NCBI GenBank assembly: GCA_000447245.1
Contig: AUYT01000001.1
Span: forward strand, 1,296,001-1,360,000
Length of the DNA stretch: 64,000 bases
Origin: a candidate division Zixibacteria bacterium RBG-1
GTDB taxonomy: Bacteria > Zixibacteria > MSB-5A5 > DSPP01 > RBG-1
Direction: 5' to 3'
The stretch's first letter is position 1. Every line of letters begins with the position of its first letter. Below the pieces are notes generated by a model. The model was not told where the DNA came from and did not search any database. It saw only the letters and a program-made list of their open reading frames with translations. The translations under genes were made by a program, and so were the position numbers. Below, piece by piece: positions 41,227-49,625 of the stretch.

Positions 41227-42362
41227 TTTATAATCTTTCTAATGGAGTTACAGACGTATATAACATCCCTTTCTGTCATCAAAGGATGCAGAGGCAAAGT
41301 CACCTCTTGTTTTCCAACATATTCGGTATTGGGCAAAGAAATTTCCCTGACTTCCGGAAAATTATTCTGATAATAGGTAAATTTGTGCACCGGTTGATAA
41401 TGAACCGATGTTTGTATTTTTCTTTTTTTCATCTCTTCTAAAAACCGGTTTCTATCTATGCCCTTACCTAATAATATCGGAAAAATATGGAAACTTGATT
41501 GGTGGGGATAGTTCAAGAAAGGAATTTTAATCTGGCTTACACCCTTCAGTTGTTTTATATAAAATTTTGTTAAGCGTTCTCTTTTGGTATTATTTTTTTT
41601 CAATTTCTTCAATTGTTCAATCCCCAAGGCAGATTCGATTTCGGTCATTCTGTAATTAAAGCCCAATTCAACCACATCGTAGCAGTGTGCCTGCCCCTTA
41701 TGTCTTTCCCAGGTCAGAGTAGTCATGCCATGAGAGCGCAATAGTTTTAACTTCTGGGCTAATTCATCAGAATTGGTTACCAGCATACCCCCTTCACCGG
41801 TGACTAAGTTTTTATTAGAGAAAAACGAAAAACAGCCCATGTCACCCCAGGTTCCCATTTTTTTTTTGTTAATTTCTGCTCCGATGGCGTGAGCCGAATC
41901 TTCAATCACGGCTAAGTTGTATTTCTGTGCAATCTGGTTTATTCTAACCATATCAGCCGGATAGCCTGCGTAATGCACAACCAAGATGGTTCTGGTTTTG
42001 TCAGTAATTTTTCTTTGTAAATCTTCTACCGAGATATTCAAATTATCCAGACTGGAAATATCTACAAAGACCGGTTTGGCCTGATTATAAACGATGGCAT
42101 TGGCGCTGGCTACAAAGGTTAAAGAGGGAAGTAAAACTTCATCGCCAGGTTTTAGCTCTAGAGCTTTTAAAGCTAAATGTAAGGCCGCTGTTCCACTGGC
42201 TACGGCTAAAGCATGTTTGACTCCCAGGAACTTGGCGAATGCTTTTTCAAAGTTCTGAGTAACTTCTCCCATCGTTAGCCAGCGGCTTTTGAGAACCTTG
42301 GTGACGGCCTGAATTTCCTTTTGGGTTAAATCAATATCTGATAAATAAACTTTCCAGTTCAT
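41223..42362 (-). CDS. DegT/DnrJ/EryC1-family PLP aminotransferase
   Basis: The 379-residue sugar aminotransferase has AVASGTAALHLALKALELKP, EDSAHAIGAEINKKKMG and the PLP lysine in FSFFSNKNLVTGEGGMLVTN. These enzymes add an amino group to keto-sugars made by 4,6-dehydratases. The LegB-like dehydratase three genes upstream would supply such a sugar, suggesting a 4-amino-4,6-dideoxy sugar route. It overlaps the methyltransferase gene by 4 nt. Confidence 0.94.
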   Translation of the reverse strand: MNWKVYLSDIDLTQKEIQAVTKVLKSRWLTMGEVTQNFEKAFAKFLGVKHALAVASGTAALHLALKALELKPGDEVLLPSLTFVASANAIVYNQAKPVFVDISSLDNLNISVEDLQRKITDKTRTILVVHYAGYPADMVRINQIAQKYNLAVIEDSAHAIGAEINKKKMGTWGDMGCFSFFSNKNLVTGEGGMLVTNSDELAQKLKLLRSHGMTTLTWERHKGQAHCYDVVELGFNYRMTEIESALGIEQLKKLKKNNTKRERLTKFYIKQLKGVSQIKIPFLNYPHQSSFHIFPILLGKGIDRNRFLEEMKKRKIQTSVHYQPVHKFTYYQNNFPEVREISLPNTEYVGKQEVTLPLHPLMTERDVIYVCNSIRKIIK

Positions 42363-42388
42363 TTTAATCTAATTTCTAAGGGTAGAAT

Positions 42389-43090
42389 TTATATGAATTT
42401 CTTTTTAGACTTTTCAAAGATTTCAACAGCCAAAGCATAATCATCCGGTCTGCCGATGTCCAGCCAGAAATCCTGGGAAGGATAAGCAGAAACCTTTTCT
42501 CCTTTTTTCAAAAGTAGATTGATTAAATCCGGGAAATCTAACCTCTTCCCTTTGGGGATATATTTCAAAACCTGTGGCTCAAAGATATAAACTCCCATAG
42601 AAACCTGATAAAAAAGATGCGGTTTCTCGATATAGTCCACAAGTTCCTGGCTGTGGTTTAATTTCACTATCCCAAAATCAACTTTGACGCTTCTTTTTTG
42701 AACTGCGATGGTAGCCATGGGCTTATGCTTTTTGTGAAAAGCCATCATTTTAGAATAATTCAAAGTAGTCAATAAATCTCCGTTCATCACCATAAAGGTT
42801 TGATTCAAGCCAGGGATGTATGCCAACGCACCGACTGTACCCAACGGTTTGTCTTCCTGATTGTATTTTATCTTTACTCCTAACCTTTTTCCATCCCCAA
42901 AAAAAGTTCGAATCAGATTTCCCAAATAACCAACCGCTATAGTCAAATCGGTTAGCTTATGTTTCTTGAGCTGCCGGATCAGAACTTCCAAAATGGGAAA
43001 ATCCCCAACCGGCATTAGGGGCTTGGGTAAAACTACGGTGTAGGGAATTAATCTTCTACCTACTCCACCAGCCAGGATTATGACTTTCAT
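42389..43090 (-). CDS. Sugar-1-phosphate nucleotidyltransferase
   Basis: The 233-residue enzyme has the signature IILAGGVGRRLIPYTVVLPK followed by PLMPVGDFPILE, and MVMNGDLLT for the metal-binding Asp. It activates a sugar-1-phosphate to an NDP-sugar. The base and sugar cannot be decided. It resembles GDP- or CTP-dependent transferases found in legionaminic or heptose loci. It lies between the DegT and LegB-like genes with short spacers. Confidence 0.9.
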   Translation of the reverse strand: MKVIILAGGVGRRLIPYTVVLPKPLMPVGDFPILEVLIRQLKKHKLTDLTIAVGYLGNLIRTFFGDGKRLGVKIKYNQEDKPLGTVGALAYIPGLNQTFMVMNGDLLTTLNYSKMMAFHKKHKPMATIAVQKRSVKVDFGIVKLNHSQELVDYIEKPHLFYQVSMGVYIFEPQVLKYIPKGKRLDFPDLINLLLKKGEKVSAYPSQDFWLDIGRPDDYALAVEIFEKSKKKFI

Positions 43091-43130
43091 AAGTGTTTGG
43101 TCACAATAATGTTATAGGGCTTATTTAAAG

Positions 43131-44120
43131 TTATATATTATATATCTCTTGCTTATAAAGTTGAATGTTTTTTTCGATCCAGTTTATAGTTTTCTCTAAG
43201 CCATCTAAGAGTTTTACCTTGGGAGACCAATTCACAAGTTTCAAAGCTTTATTCGAGTTGGAGACCAATCTAACTACTTCACTCTGGCCAGGTCTTTTTC
43301 TTTCTCTTTGAGAAAAGAGTTTGATATTTTTATTTAAGCATTTTCCTACCAGTTCCACCAAATCTTCGATGGAAACCTCAAAACCAGACCCAATATTTAC
43401 CACCTCTCCACTGGTTTTGTCCGATTCAGCAAATTTGATAAACCCTTTGACAGTATCGGAAACGTAGGTCAAATCACGGGTGGTGAAAGTTGCACCTAAA
43501 TAAACTTCTCCTTTGACCAGTGCCTGGGTGATGATAGTCGGAATTACTGCCCTAGCTGACTGCCTGGGACCATAAACATTAAACGGGCGCATAATCCCTA
43601 CTGGTAAATTGAAAGATTTGTGAAAGCTCAAGGCAATCTGATCCGCACTAGCTTTGCTGGCGGCATAGGGAGATTGGGGTGAAATCGGATGATTTTCATC
43701 CATGGGGACATATTGAGCGGTTCCGTACACTTCACTGGTAGAGGTATGGACAATTTTTTCGACCCGGCTGTCTTTACAAGCCAGCAATAAATTCAATGCC
43801 CCGCTGACATTGGTTTCCACTACATCTTTGGGATGGACAAAAGAGTAAGGAATTCCTACTGAGGCAGCCAGATTGAAGACCGCCTGGCATTTTTTGATCG
43901 CTTTTCTAAGAGCATCTGAATCCCGGATATCTCCGGCAATAACCTCAACCTCATTCAGAATTTTTTTATTTAACAATTCTAGCATCCCCCAATCATTGCG
44001 GGAATTGTAATGCACGAAAGCTCGGACTTTAGCGTGGTTTTTTACTAGGGTTTCTACCAGATGGCTGCCGATAAATCCTCCGGCCCCAGTAACTAAAACT
44101 TTTTTCCCTTTTAATTTCAT
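43131..44120 (-). CDS. LegB-like NAD-dependent NDP-hexosamine 4,6-dehydratase
   Basis: An extended short-chain dehydrogenase of about 329 residues. The NAD motif VLVTGAGGFIGSHLVETLVK is near the N-terminus. The segments VRAFVHYNSRNDWGMLELL, TSTSEVYGTAQYVPMDENHP and YAASKASADQIA (catalytic YxxxK), then GPRQSARAVIPTIITQALVK, are very close to LegB-type UDP-GlcNAc 4,6-dehydratases. The frame could start at 44168, but those 16 extra residues are translated from a dispersed repeat. The ATG at 44118-44120, with AGGGG 7 nt before it, matches the family N-terminus. It probably makes the keto-sugar for the downstream aminotransferase. Confidence 0.92.
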   Translation of the reverse strand: MKLKGKKVLVTGAGGFIGSHLVETLVKNHAKVRAFVHYNSRNDWGMLELLNKKILNEVEVIAGDIRDSDALRKAIKKCQAVFNLAASVGIPYSFVHPKDVVETNVSGALNLLLACKDSRVEKIVHTSTSEVYGTAQYVPMDENHPISPQSPYAASKASADQIALSFHKSFNLPVGIMRPFNVYGPRQSARAVIPTIITQALVKGEVYLGATFTTRDLTYVSDTVKGFIKFAESDKTSGEVVNIGSGFEVSIEDLVELVGKCLNKNIKLFSQRERKRPGQSEVVRLVSNSNKALKLVNWSPKVKLLDGLEKTINWIEKNIQLYKQEIYNI

Positions 44121-44122
44121 TT

Positions 44123-44157
44123 GGTTACCCCTACGGATCCCGTTGAGGGACACCATG
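44123..44157. repeat. Dispersed GGTGTCCCT...GGATCC repeat between glycan genes
   Basis: On the minus strand it reads ATGGTGTCCCTCAACGGGAT followed by CCGTAGGGGTAACC. Related sequence lies at 49377-49436 (ATGGTGTCCCTTCC...). Its AGGGG probably serves as the ribosome-binding site of the LegB-like gene. Confidence 0.6.
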
Positions 44158-44160
44158 GCA

Positions 44161-45336
44161 CTAGCCATTCAAAATTGATTCTTCAATTTCAGAAACCTTG
44201 TTCTCCCTGGCTTCTGTTTTTATTCCCAAGCTATTAAGATAAATTTCAGCTGCTTTTTCTATATTAATCAGATCTAACAGCTCCGGCATATTTTGAATAT
44301 AATCTTTTTCTTCTGATATAAATTCCAGCATGGCACAAGCCAACTCTTCCACCTGGCCGGGTTTGACTACTTTCCCCACTTCATATTTGTTAGTCAGAAA
44401 CCCCATATCCCCCACGTCAGTGACAATCACCGGTTTCCGAATCTGTAAAGCTTCCGAATACACCAAAGGAATACTATCTCCTTTGGACGGTATCACCACG
44501 CAATCGCATAAACTGATTTGATAAGATAATTCTTTTGCGGAAACTTTGCCAATAGTTTTTACGAAATTGTTTAGATGTAATTTTTCAACAATTTGCGCCA
44601 AACTTTTCTCCAAACTGCCCCAGCCGATTAAACTTAAACTGACATTGGGATTTTTTTGAACTACCAGAGCTAAGGCCAGAAGTAAATCTTCCAACCCTTT
44701 GGCTTTCTCCCATCTTCCTACATACAGAAAATGTTTTTTCTGAAATTCAAAGGGACAGAAGAAAGTTTTCAAGGGCGGGAGAATCCGGTTACTCGGTAAA
44801 AATTGACAACCTTTTTTAGCCAATTGCTCGGTCTTTTTTGCCAAATCAAATCCGTCGGCGAACAAAAGATTAGCTTTCCGCAGCACCTTTATTATAATCT
44901 GCTTGAAAATGGGCTTCTTAGCCCAGACATAGATATCCGAGCCCAAGGTCCAGACTGCATAAGGGATCTTAAATTTCTTCTTCACTTGATAGGCAAACCA
45001 GCCACTGGGGAGTGCCCATAAAGCCAGACAGGTATCCGGTTTTTCTCTTCTGATTAAATCAAAAAGCTGTTTTCTGCCGTGGTGCAGAAAAGAGAAGATT
45101 GAGAATAAATTTTTAGAATTAAATAAACTTAAACTCCCAATGGGAGTCTTTGAGGATTGCCATTTAAAGCGGAGGACATGGTCCTCTTTTTCAGTATTTT
45201 CCACTGCATAATCGGGAGTGAAAACTATGACCTCTACCCCTCTTTTCCTCAAAGCCAAAGTAAAATCTCTGACAAAAGGAGAAGCCGTGTCGTCCGGATT
45301 GGCTGGATAGCGGTTGGTTATGATACAGATTTTCAT
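44161..45336 (-). CDS. Group 1 (GT4) glycosyltransferase
   Basis: The 391-residue GT-B enzyme has the N-terminal KICIITNRYPANPDDTASPF for acceptor handling. Its C-terminal nucleotide-sugar domain shows YVGRWEKAKGLEDLLLALAL and VIPSKGDSIPLVYSEALQIR, with the second Glu of the EX7E motif in SEALQIRKPVIVTD. It assembles a surface glycan or lipid-linked oligosaccharide. It overlaps the upstream GT2 gene by 4 nt. Confidence 0.92.
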   Translation of the reverse strand: MKICIITNRYPANPDDTASPFVRDFTLALRKRGVEVIVFTPDYAVENTEKEDHVLRFKWQSSKTPIGSLSLFNSKNLFSIFSFLHHGRKQLFDLIRREKPDTCLALWALPSGWFAYQVKKKFKIPYAVWTLGSDIYVWAKKPIFKQIIIKVLRKANLLFADGFDLAKKTEQLAKKGCQFLPSNRILPPLKTFFCPFEFQKKHFLYVGRWEKAKGLEDLLLALALVVQKNPNVSLSLIGWGSLEKSLAQIVEKLHLNNFVKTIGKVSAKELSYQISLCDCVVIPSKGDSIPLVYSEALQIRKPVIVTDVGDMGFLTNKYEVGKVVKPGQVEELACAMLEFISEEKDYIQNMPELLDLINIEKAAEIYLNSLGIKTEARENKVSEIEESILNG

Positions 45337-46364
45337 TTTTGTATCTGAGATTTTATAAAAGCCCTGTGGGAAATTCTTTTACTGGAATTCGAAGCAGTAT
45401 TGGTCAATATTTCCTCTAAATTTTTATTCTCTCGCTGGATTTTATAAATCTCCTTGCGCAGCTGAACAATCTGGGTTCCCAGAAATCCGAATAGCAAAAC
45501 CTGTAATCCAGTCAAAATAAACAGAGCCACCAGGGTAACTAAAGGACGATCCGGATTCAAAGTTTTCATCTGCCATAGATAAACCAGATATCCCCCACCT
45601 ATCAGTCCCAACACCACCAAGAATAAACCAATCAGTCCAAATAAGATTATAGGTCTTTCAAAAAAGGAGAAAATCAGATGAGATAAGGCGGTGGCTTTAA
45701 ATCTGAATTTGGATGAGCCTTTTTCTCTTCCTTTCAGAACTGCCGGCATCTCATACGGCTTATATCCCATAGCCAGAGCTTTAGATAAAATCTCTAAATG
45801 AATTTCTTTCCCTTCAGACTCTAATTCCAGAGATTTGATACAGTTATACCGATAAGCCCGCAAAACACCGGTAACCGTGGTGACTTTAGACTTCATGGCA
45901 TAGCTTAAAATTTTGTTACCTAATTTGCTGATCAAAAGCCGGCTGCCGGGCACATTTTCAGTTCTTCCATACTGTACATAAGGGGACCCGACCACAAAGT
46001 CATATTCGGGATTATTTTGCAGAATTCCGGCCATTTTAACTAAATGAATTTCGCTATAGCTTAAATCAGCGTCAGTGCTACAAATTATTTTACCCTGAGC
46101 TTTCTGGAAGCCGGTCCTCAAAGCTTTGCCGGGACCTTGGTTGGGAAAATAGCTAGCCAGTTTAACTTTAGGCTCCAGCTTCGAGTATCTTTTGACAACT
46201 TCTTTGGTTCGGTCAACCGAGCCGTCATCCACCGCAATAATTTCCCACTGATCGCAGAAGGAATTTAAAGCGGCAGAAACTCGGTCCAAAGTCCTTTTGA
46301 CGTTGGCTTCCTCGTTATACATGGGGATAATGACCGAAATTTCCGGTCTGCGAAATCTCTCCAT
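45333..46364 (-). CDS. Membrane-associated GT2 polyprenyl-phosphate glycosyltransferase
   Basis: The 343-residue protein starts with EISVIIPMYNEEANVKRTLD, then IIAVDDGSVDRTKEVV and ICSTDADLSYSEIH (metal site). Two helices follow (PIILFGLIGLFLVVLGLIGG and LVALFILTGLQVLLFGFLG). This matches dolichol/undecaprenyl-phosphate mannose or glucose synthases (DPM1/GtrB-like), which load sugar onto a lipid carrier. DUF2723 proteins, which resemble lipid-linked-sugar-using O-mannosyltransferases, lie next to it, so it may feed them. Confidence 0.92.
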   Translation of the reverse strand: MERFRRPEISVIIPMYNEEANVKRTLDRVSAALNSFCDQWEIIAVDDGSVDRTKEVVKRYSKLEPKVKLASYFPNQGPGKALRTGFQKAQGKIICSTDADLSYSEIHLVKMAGILQNNPEYDFVVGSPYVQYGRTENVPGSRLLISKLGNKILSYAMKSKVTTVTGVLRAYRYNCIKSLELESEGKEIHLEILSKALAMGYKPYEMPAVLKGREKGSSKFRFKATALSHLIFSFFERPIILFGLIGLFLVVLGLIGGGYLVYLWQMKTLNPDRPLVTLVALFILTGLQVLLFGFLGTQIVQLRKEIYKIQRENKNLEEILTNTASNSSKRISHRAFIKSQIQK

Positions 46365-46369
46365 AGAAT

Positions 46370-48406
46370 TTAAATCCTTTCAGGTTTCAGGCGGTGTAGG
46401 TCCTCTTTGGCTAAAAGGTTGGAGGGGTTTAAAGATAAGGCCTTCTCTAAAAATTTAATCTGATTGGTTTTATCCTGGCGCATGGCATAACAGATGGACA
46501 AATAGTAATAATTGGCATCGGAAAAGGGCTCCAGGTCAACTGCGGTCTGGAAAAATTTCTCGGCTTCATCCACTTTGCCGATTTTTAAAAATCCCTTTCC
46601 GATGGCGGCATAAATTCTGGGATTATTTGAATCAATTTCTAAGGCAGCCATGAAATACCGGAATGCCAAATCCGGCATCTTGATGCGGTCGTAGTATACA
46701 CCCCAGTTGAAGATAAGGTTTCCGAAGTGCTCTTTGGTCAGCAGGTCCGGGCTTTGAGCTTTAAGCCTGTCGATCTTACGATTCAGGTAGTTTTGATGAT
46801 TTTCGAACAGTTCCGGGGTCGGCTTAAAGGGTGTTTTCGAATAAGCCAGGATAAGTCCGAAGGGTGACAGATTGGGCAGAATCTCTTTGGGTAAATTGGT
46901 GAACTGGAAATATATGGCATTACTATCAACGTTCAATTTCACAAACTCTTCTATCCATTGACCGGTTTTTAATTTTTCCAAGTCAGAGGAGGCTGGATAT
47001 TTCAATTCCGGATACAGATTTTGCACCTGCTCCAGATAGGCCTTAATGGTCAGGGAATTGGTGCTGATGATTTTCAACCCCTTGGAGTTTTTTTCTGCTA
47101 AGGTTAGATACCATAAGGTGGTCAGAGTGTTATCATCCGCCGCAAAAATAATCGAATTGGGTTTGACAGAATCCACAATTTCACGGGCGTAATCATAAGC
47201 AAAAGTAGTCCGGTTTTTATTTTGAGTCGGATAGTTATGTAAAAACTGGAAAAGCGGAATGATTAAAATCAGACTCAAGACAGCCAGATTGGGAACTTTG
47301 ATTTTGAATTCCTTGAACCACTCAAAAATAATCTCCCAGATAAAGTTAACTCCCACGCTGACAAAAACAGTGAACATAGCTAGCCCGGGGAGTAAATAAC
47401 CCAAGAGGTCCAGATTCCGGGTAGAAAAATCAGCGGCCCAGGCCGAGGCCGAAAGGTTTAAGGCAAAGATAAAAGTCAAAAAGGTAAACAACCTGCGGGA
47501 GTTTTCCCAGATTTTCACCCAGCCGATTACGGCTAATAACACCAGAGGAATGTAAAACTGGGTCAATATATATGTTAGAATCATATTCAAATTATTGAAA
47601 AAAGAAAAAGTGGGCAGATGGATAGTGGTTCCAATTTCCTGGGAACGGATAATAAAACGGAACATCTCACTTAAACTATCCGGCTTCCCCCAGTTTAAGG
47701 CCGGGTTCAAATTTGAGCGGATGGGTAAATATAAATAAACCGTCAGTCCGACCAAGCCTAAGACAAAAATAGTAAGAAACTTGTCCCGGTTAAGGAGAAA
47801 GTTGGTTTCGGTGGCTAAAATGAAAAATAAATAAGCCGGAATCAGGGTAAAAATCAAAAGGGAATGATTGGTCAAGCTGATACCCAAGACAAAAAATATT
47901 AATCCCAGCCACTTAATCGAATTCGGTGAATGGGCCCGAACTTCTTTATGCCAGATTAAAAGCAGATATGCCAGAAGAAGGGTAAAAAACAGATTCAGTG
48001 AATAAACTTCAGCCCGGGTGACCTGGGACCAGAAAGCAGTGGTAAAACCGAAGAACAGAATTATGGCTACATTGATTATTCTGAAACCCAGGGTCGGTTT
48101 TTTGACTTTTCTGAAATCGGTTTCGATTCTAAGAAGGATGAAAAACAGAAGCATCAGAGATAAGCTTCCCCACAAGGCGGACATGAAGTTCACTCTCCAG
48201 GCAATATTTTCAAAGGGAATGAAACTAAAAATCTTGCCAAGCAGAACGTAAATGGGAAAACCGGGAGAATGAGGAATTCCTAAGGTGGCTCCGGCTGTTA
48301 CCAAAGCGGCTGAATCCTCCCAGTAAATGGTTGGGCAGAGTGTGAAAAAGAAAAATATCAATGATATGAAAAATAGGCCTAAACCCCAGTTTAAATTTGA
48401 ATTCAT
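46370..48406 (-). CDS. DUF2723 multi-spanning membrane protein with C-terminal TPR
   Basis: The protein is about 678 residues from the ATG at 48404-48406. A GTG at 48478 would add 24 residues, but that stretch is derived in part from an adjacent repeat. The N-terminal half has about ten helices with the DUF2723 pattern TLCPTIYWEDSAALVTAGAT followed by LGIPHSPGFPIYVLLGKIFS. The acidic residues after the first helix resemble the catalytic site of protein O-mannosyltransferases. The C-terminal 130 residues hold TPR units. It is the first gene of a roughly 10.6-kb co-directional operon to the PilS-like gene. Confidence 0.88.
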   Translation of the reverse strand: MNSNLNWGLGLFFISLIFFFFTLCPTIYWEDSAALVTAGATLGIPHSPGFPIYVLLGKIFSFIPFENIAWRVNFMSALWGSLSLMLLFFILLRIETDFRKVKKPTLGFRIINVAIILFFGFTTAFWSQVTRAEVYSLNLFFTLLLAYLLLIWHKEVRAHSPNSIKWLGLIFFVLGISLTNHSLLIFTLIPAYLFFILATETNFLLNRDKFLTIFVLGLVGLTVYLYLPIRSNLNPALNWGKPDSLSEMFRFIIRSQEIGTTIHLPTFSFFNNLNMILTYILTQFYIPLVLLAVIGWVKIWENSRRLFTFLTFIFALNLSASAWAADFSTRNLDLLGYLLPGLAMFTVFVSVGVNFIWEIIFEWFKEFKIKVPNLAVLSLILIIPLFQFLHNYPTQNKNRTTFAYDYAREIVDSVKPNSIIFAADDNTLTTLWYLTLAEKNSKGLKIISTNSLTIKAYLEQVQNLYPELKYPASSDLEKLKTGQWIEEFVKLNVDSNAIYFQFTNLPKEILPNLSPFGLILAYSKTPFKPTPELFENHQNYLNRKIDRLKAQSPDLLTKEHFGNLIFNWGVYYDRIKMPDLAFRYFMAALEIDSNNPRIYAAIGKGFLKIGKVDEAEKFFQTAVDLEPFSDANYYYLSICYAMRQDKTNQIKFLEKALSLNPSNLLAKEDLHRLKPERI

Positions 48407-48473
48407 ATTTTTATTTTCGGTAAAATGTGAAAATTTATAACCTAAAATCAGCTTTAAAGTTAGTCCATATCTT

Positions 48474-48506
48474 CCCACGTTGAGGACAACGTGGGTCTAC
48501 GAGCTT
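48474..48506. repeat. Half copy of the second REP-like family
   Basis: CCCACGTTGAGGACAACGTG continues with GGTCTACGAGCTT, matching the right half of 17055-17136. CCCACGTTG pairs perfectly with CAACGTGGG. Confidence 0.75.
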
Positions 48507-48539
48507 ACCCTCCCCTTAAAGGAGAGGGGATAAAAAGTT

Positions 48540-48686
48540 GGTAGCCGCAGGCTTCAGCCTGCGCTAAGATGATTCGCAACCTGCCTGCCCGATGCAGGGG
48601 GAAGGTTACCGTCACTAACTACAAAAAATCTTTGACGCTCTTGTGTCTGAACCAAAAAAGATCGCAACCTGAAGGTTGCGGCTACC
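48540..48686. repeat. 59-nt REP-like family, split pair of half elements
   Basis: The left half GGTAGCCGCAGGC...GCCTGCG lies at 48540-48563. The right half CGCAACCTGAAGGTTGCG plus GCTACC lies at 48663-48686. The 99 nt between them replace the usual 10-nt linker, as if another sequence had inserted or recombined. The spacer contains a partial CGCAACCTG start at 48575. Confidence 0.8.
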
Positions 48687-48697
48687 AGGTTATACAA

Positions 48698-48732
48698 AAC
48701 AAAAAAGAGAGGATTCACCGTCCTCTCTTTTC
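48698..48732 (-). terminator. Rho-independent terminator of the pilin gene
   Basis: On the minus strand, AAAGAGAGGA (48730-48721) pairs with TCCTCTCTTT (48713-48704) and is followed by T residues. It lies 24 nt after the pilin stop. Confidence 0.9.
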
Positions 48733-48755
48733 CGTTTACTTAGAGTGTATCTTAG

Positions 48756-49181
48756 TTATAGAGCGTCGTCAGAAGTAACCGCTAATGTACCAAGTTCGTT
48801 TATGGTCCAGGTATCAACAGCAGCGTCATCATCCAAAATACCGGATGTGGCAGTAGCTAAGAAGTTGGTAGCTCCAGCATCAGTACTGGTAATGGTGTAG
48901 CTGTATCTAGCAGAAGCTCCTATATCCACTCCAATAGATGCAAAAGCGGCTGGGGCACCGGCACTGGCCTGGGCACCGGTAATCCAGTAGATGTCTTTTT
49001 CCTGACGGTAAGAGTGTTGCATGGTGTAAATCTGCTTTAAAATCTGCTTGGCTTCGGATTGTTTGGACTTGGTAGTAGCTCTCATAAATCTGGGAATGGC
49101 TAAGGCCGCCAAAATACCTATGATGACTACCACAATCATCAACTCCACCAAGGTGAAACCTTTCTGGTTTTTGCGTATCAT
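48756..49181 (-). CDS. Type IV pilin / prepilin-like protein
   Basis: The 141-residue prepilin has the cleavage motif QKGFTLVELMIVVVIIGILA with G at -1, F at +1 and E at +5 (residues 8-13). The hydrophobic helix continues to AALAIPRF. The body has a Ser/Ala/Asp-rich beta part and no cysteine pair. PilD (39758-40534) would process it. AAGGAGG precedes the ATG, and a -24/-12 sigma-54 promoter lies about 56 nt upstream, so it is probably the PilS/PilR-controlled major pilin. Confidence 0.92.
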   Translation of the reverse strand: MIRKNQKGFTLVELMIVVVIIGILAALAIPRFMRATTKSKQSEAKQILKQIYTMQHSYRQEKDIYWITGAQASAGAPAAFASIGVDIGASARYSYTITSTDAGATNFLATATSGILDDDAAVDTWTINELGTLAVTSDDAL

Positions 49182-49236
49182 TTAAATCCTCCTTCCTTTC
49201 TTTTTTAAAGTTATGTTTAACTTCGGTCTCTATTAA

Positions 49237-49252
49237 TGCAACTTCGATGCCT
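49237..49252 (-). promoter_or_regulatory. Sigma-54 (-24/-12) promoter of the pilin gene
   Basis: On the minus strand, AGGCATCGAAGTTGCA keeps the invariant GG and GC with exactly 10 nt between them, and TTGCA matches the -12 consensus. The predicted transcript start is about 45 nt before the pilin ATG. Confidence 0.75.
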
Positions 49253-49376
49253 GTTTAATATATTTCTTGTAACTCTATGTTTTACTCAAACTTACCTTGC
49301 CTTGATTTTTGACTGCTGATTTTTTGAACATTTATTAACTTGGTTTATTGCAGTAAGTATTGCAAAAAGCTACGCT

Positions 49377-49436
49377 ATGGTGTCCCTTCCCTACGGGATG
49401 CCGCAGGCGCAACGGGATCCCGTCCCTGCGGGATAC
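49377..49436. repeat. Cluster of TCCCTRCGGGA hairpin repeats
   Basis: Contains ATGGTGTCCCTTCC, TCCCTACGGGA, GGGATCCC and TCCCTGCGGGA in close succession. Shares its start with the repeat at 44123-44157. Confidence 0.6.
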
Positions 49437-49492
49437 CCGAAGGCAAAACCGGAGGGTGTAGGGGGTAACCAAAAGCCAAGTCAATTTGTACT

Positions 49493-49551
49493 GGTAGCCG
49501 CAGGCTTCAGCCTGCGTTCCAATTTTTCGCAACCTAAAGGTTGCGGCTACC
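49493..49551. repeat. 59-nt REP-like palindromic element, complete copy C
   Basis: Begins GGTAGCCGCAGGC and ends GGTTGCGGCTACC, the inverse orientation of the copies at 19120 and 55689. Linker of 10 nt between the two hairpins. Confidence 0.9.
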
Positions 49552-49625
49552 ACTTCAAAAACATTATCGGAAAAATTGGAAAAGCTTGAAGATATATTGT
49601 CAAATTTTCTGCAGAAAAAATATGG

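Larger units (their letters stand above)
49182..49625. other. Upstream region of the pilin gene with dispersed repeats
   Basis: This 444-nt stretch contains the sigma-54 promoter (49237-49252), a cluster of TCCCTRCGGGA hairpins (49377-49436) and a complete 59-nt REP-like element (49493-49551). Small open frames across it are repeat-derived and not genes. Confidence 0.7.

Noticed and set aside
43131-44168. The longer LegB-like protein starting at 44168
   Set aside because: The extra 16 residues derive from a dispersed repeat and overlap the upstream gene. The ATG at 44120 fits the family and has a ribosome-binding site.
49335-49589. Short frames on both strands upstream of the pilin gene
   Set aside because: They are translations of the 59-nt REP element and the TCCCTRCGGGA repeats.
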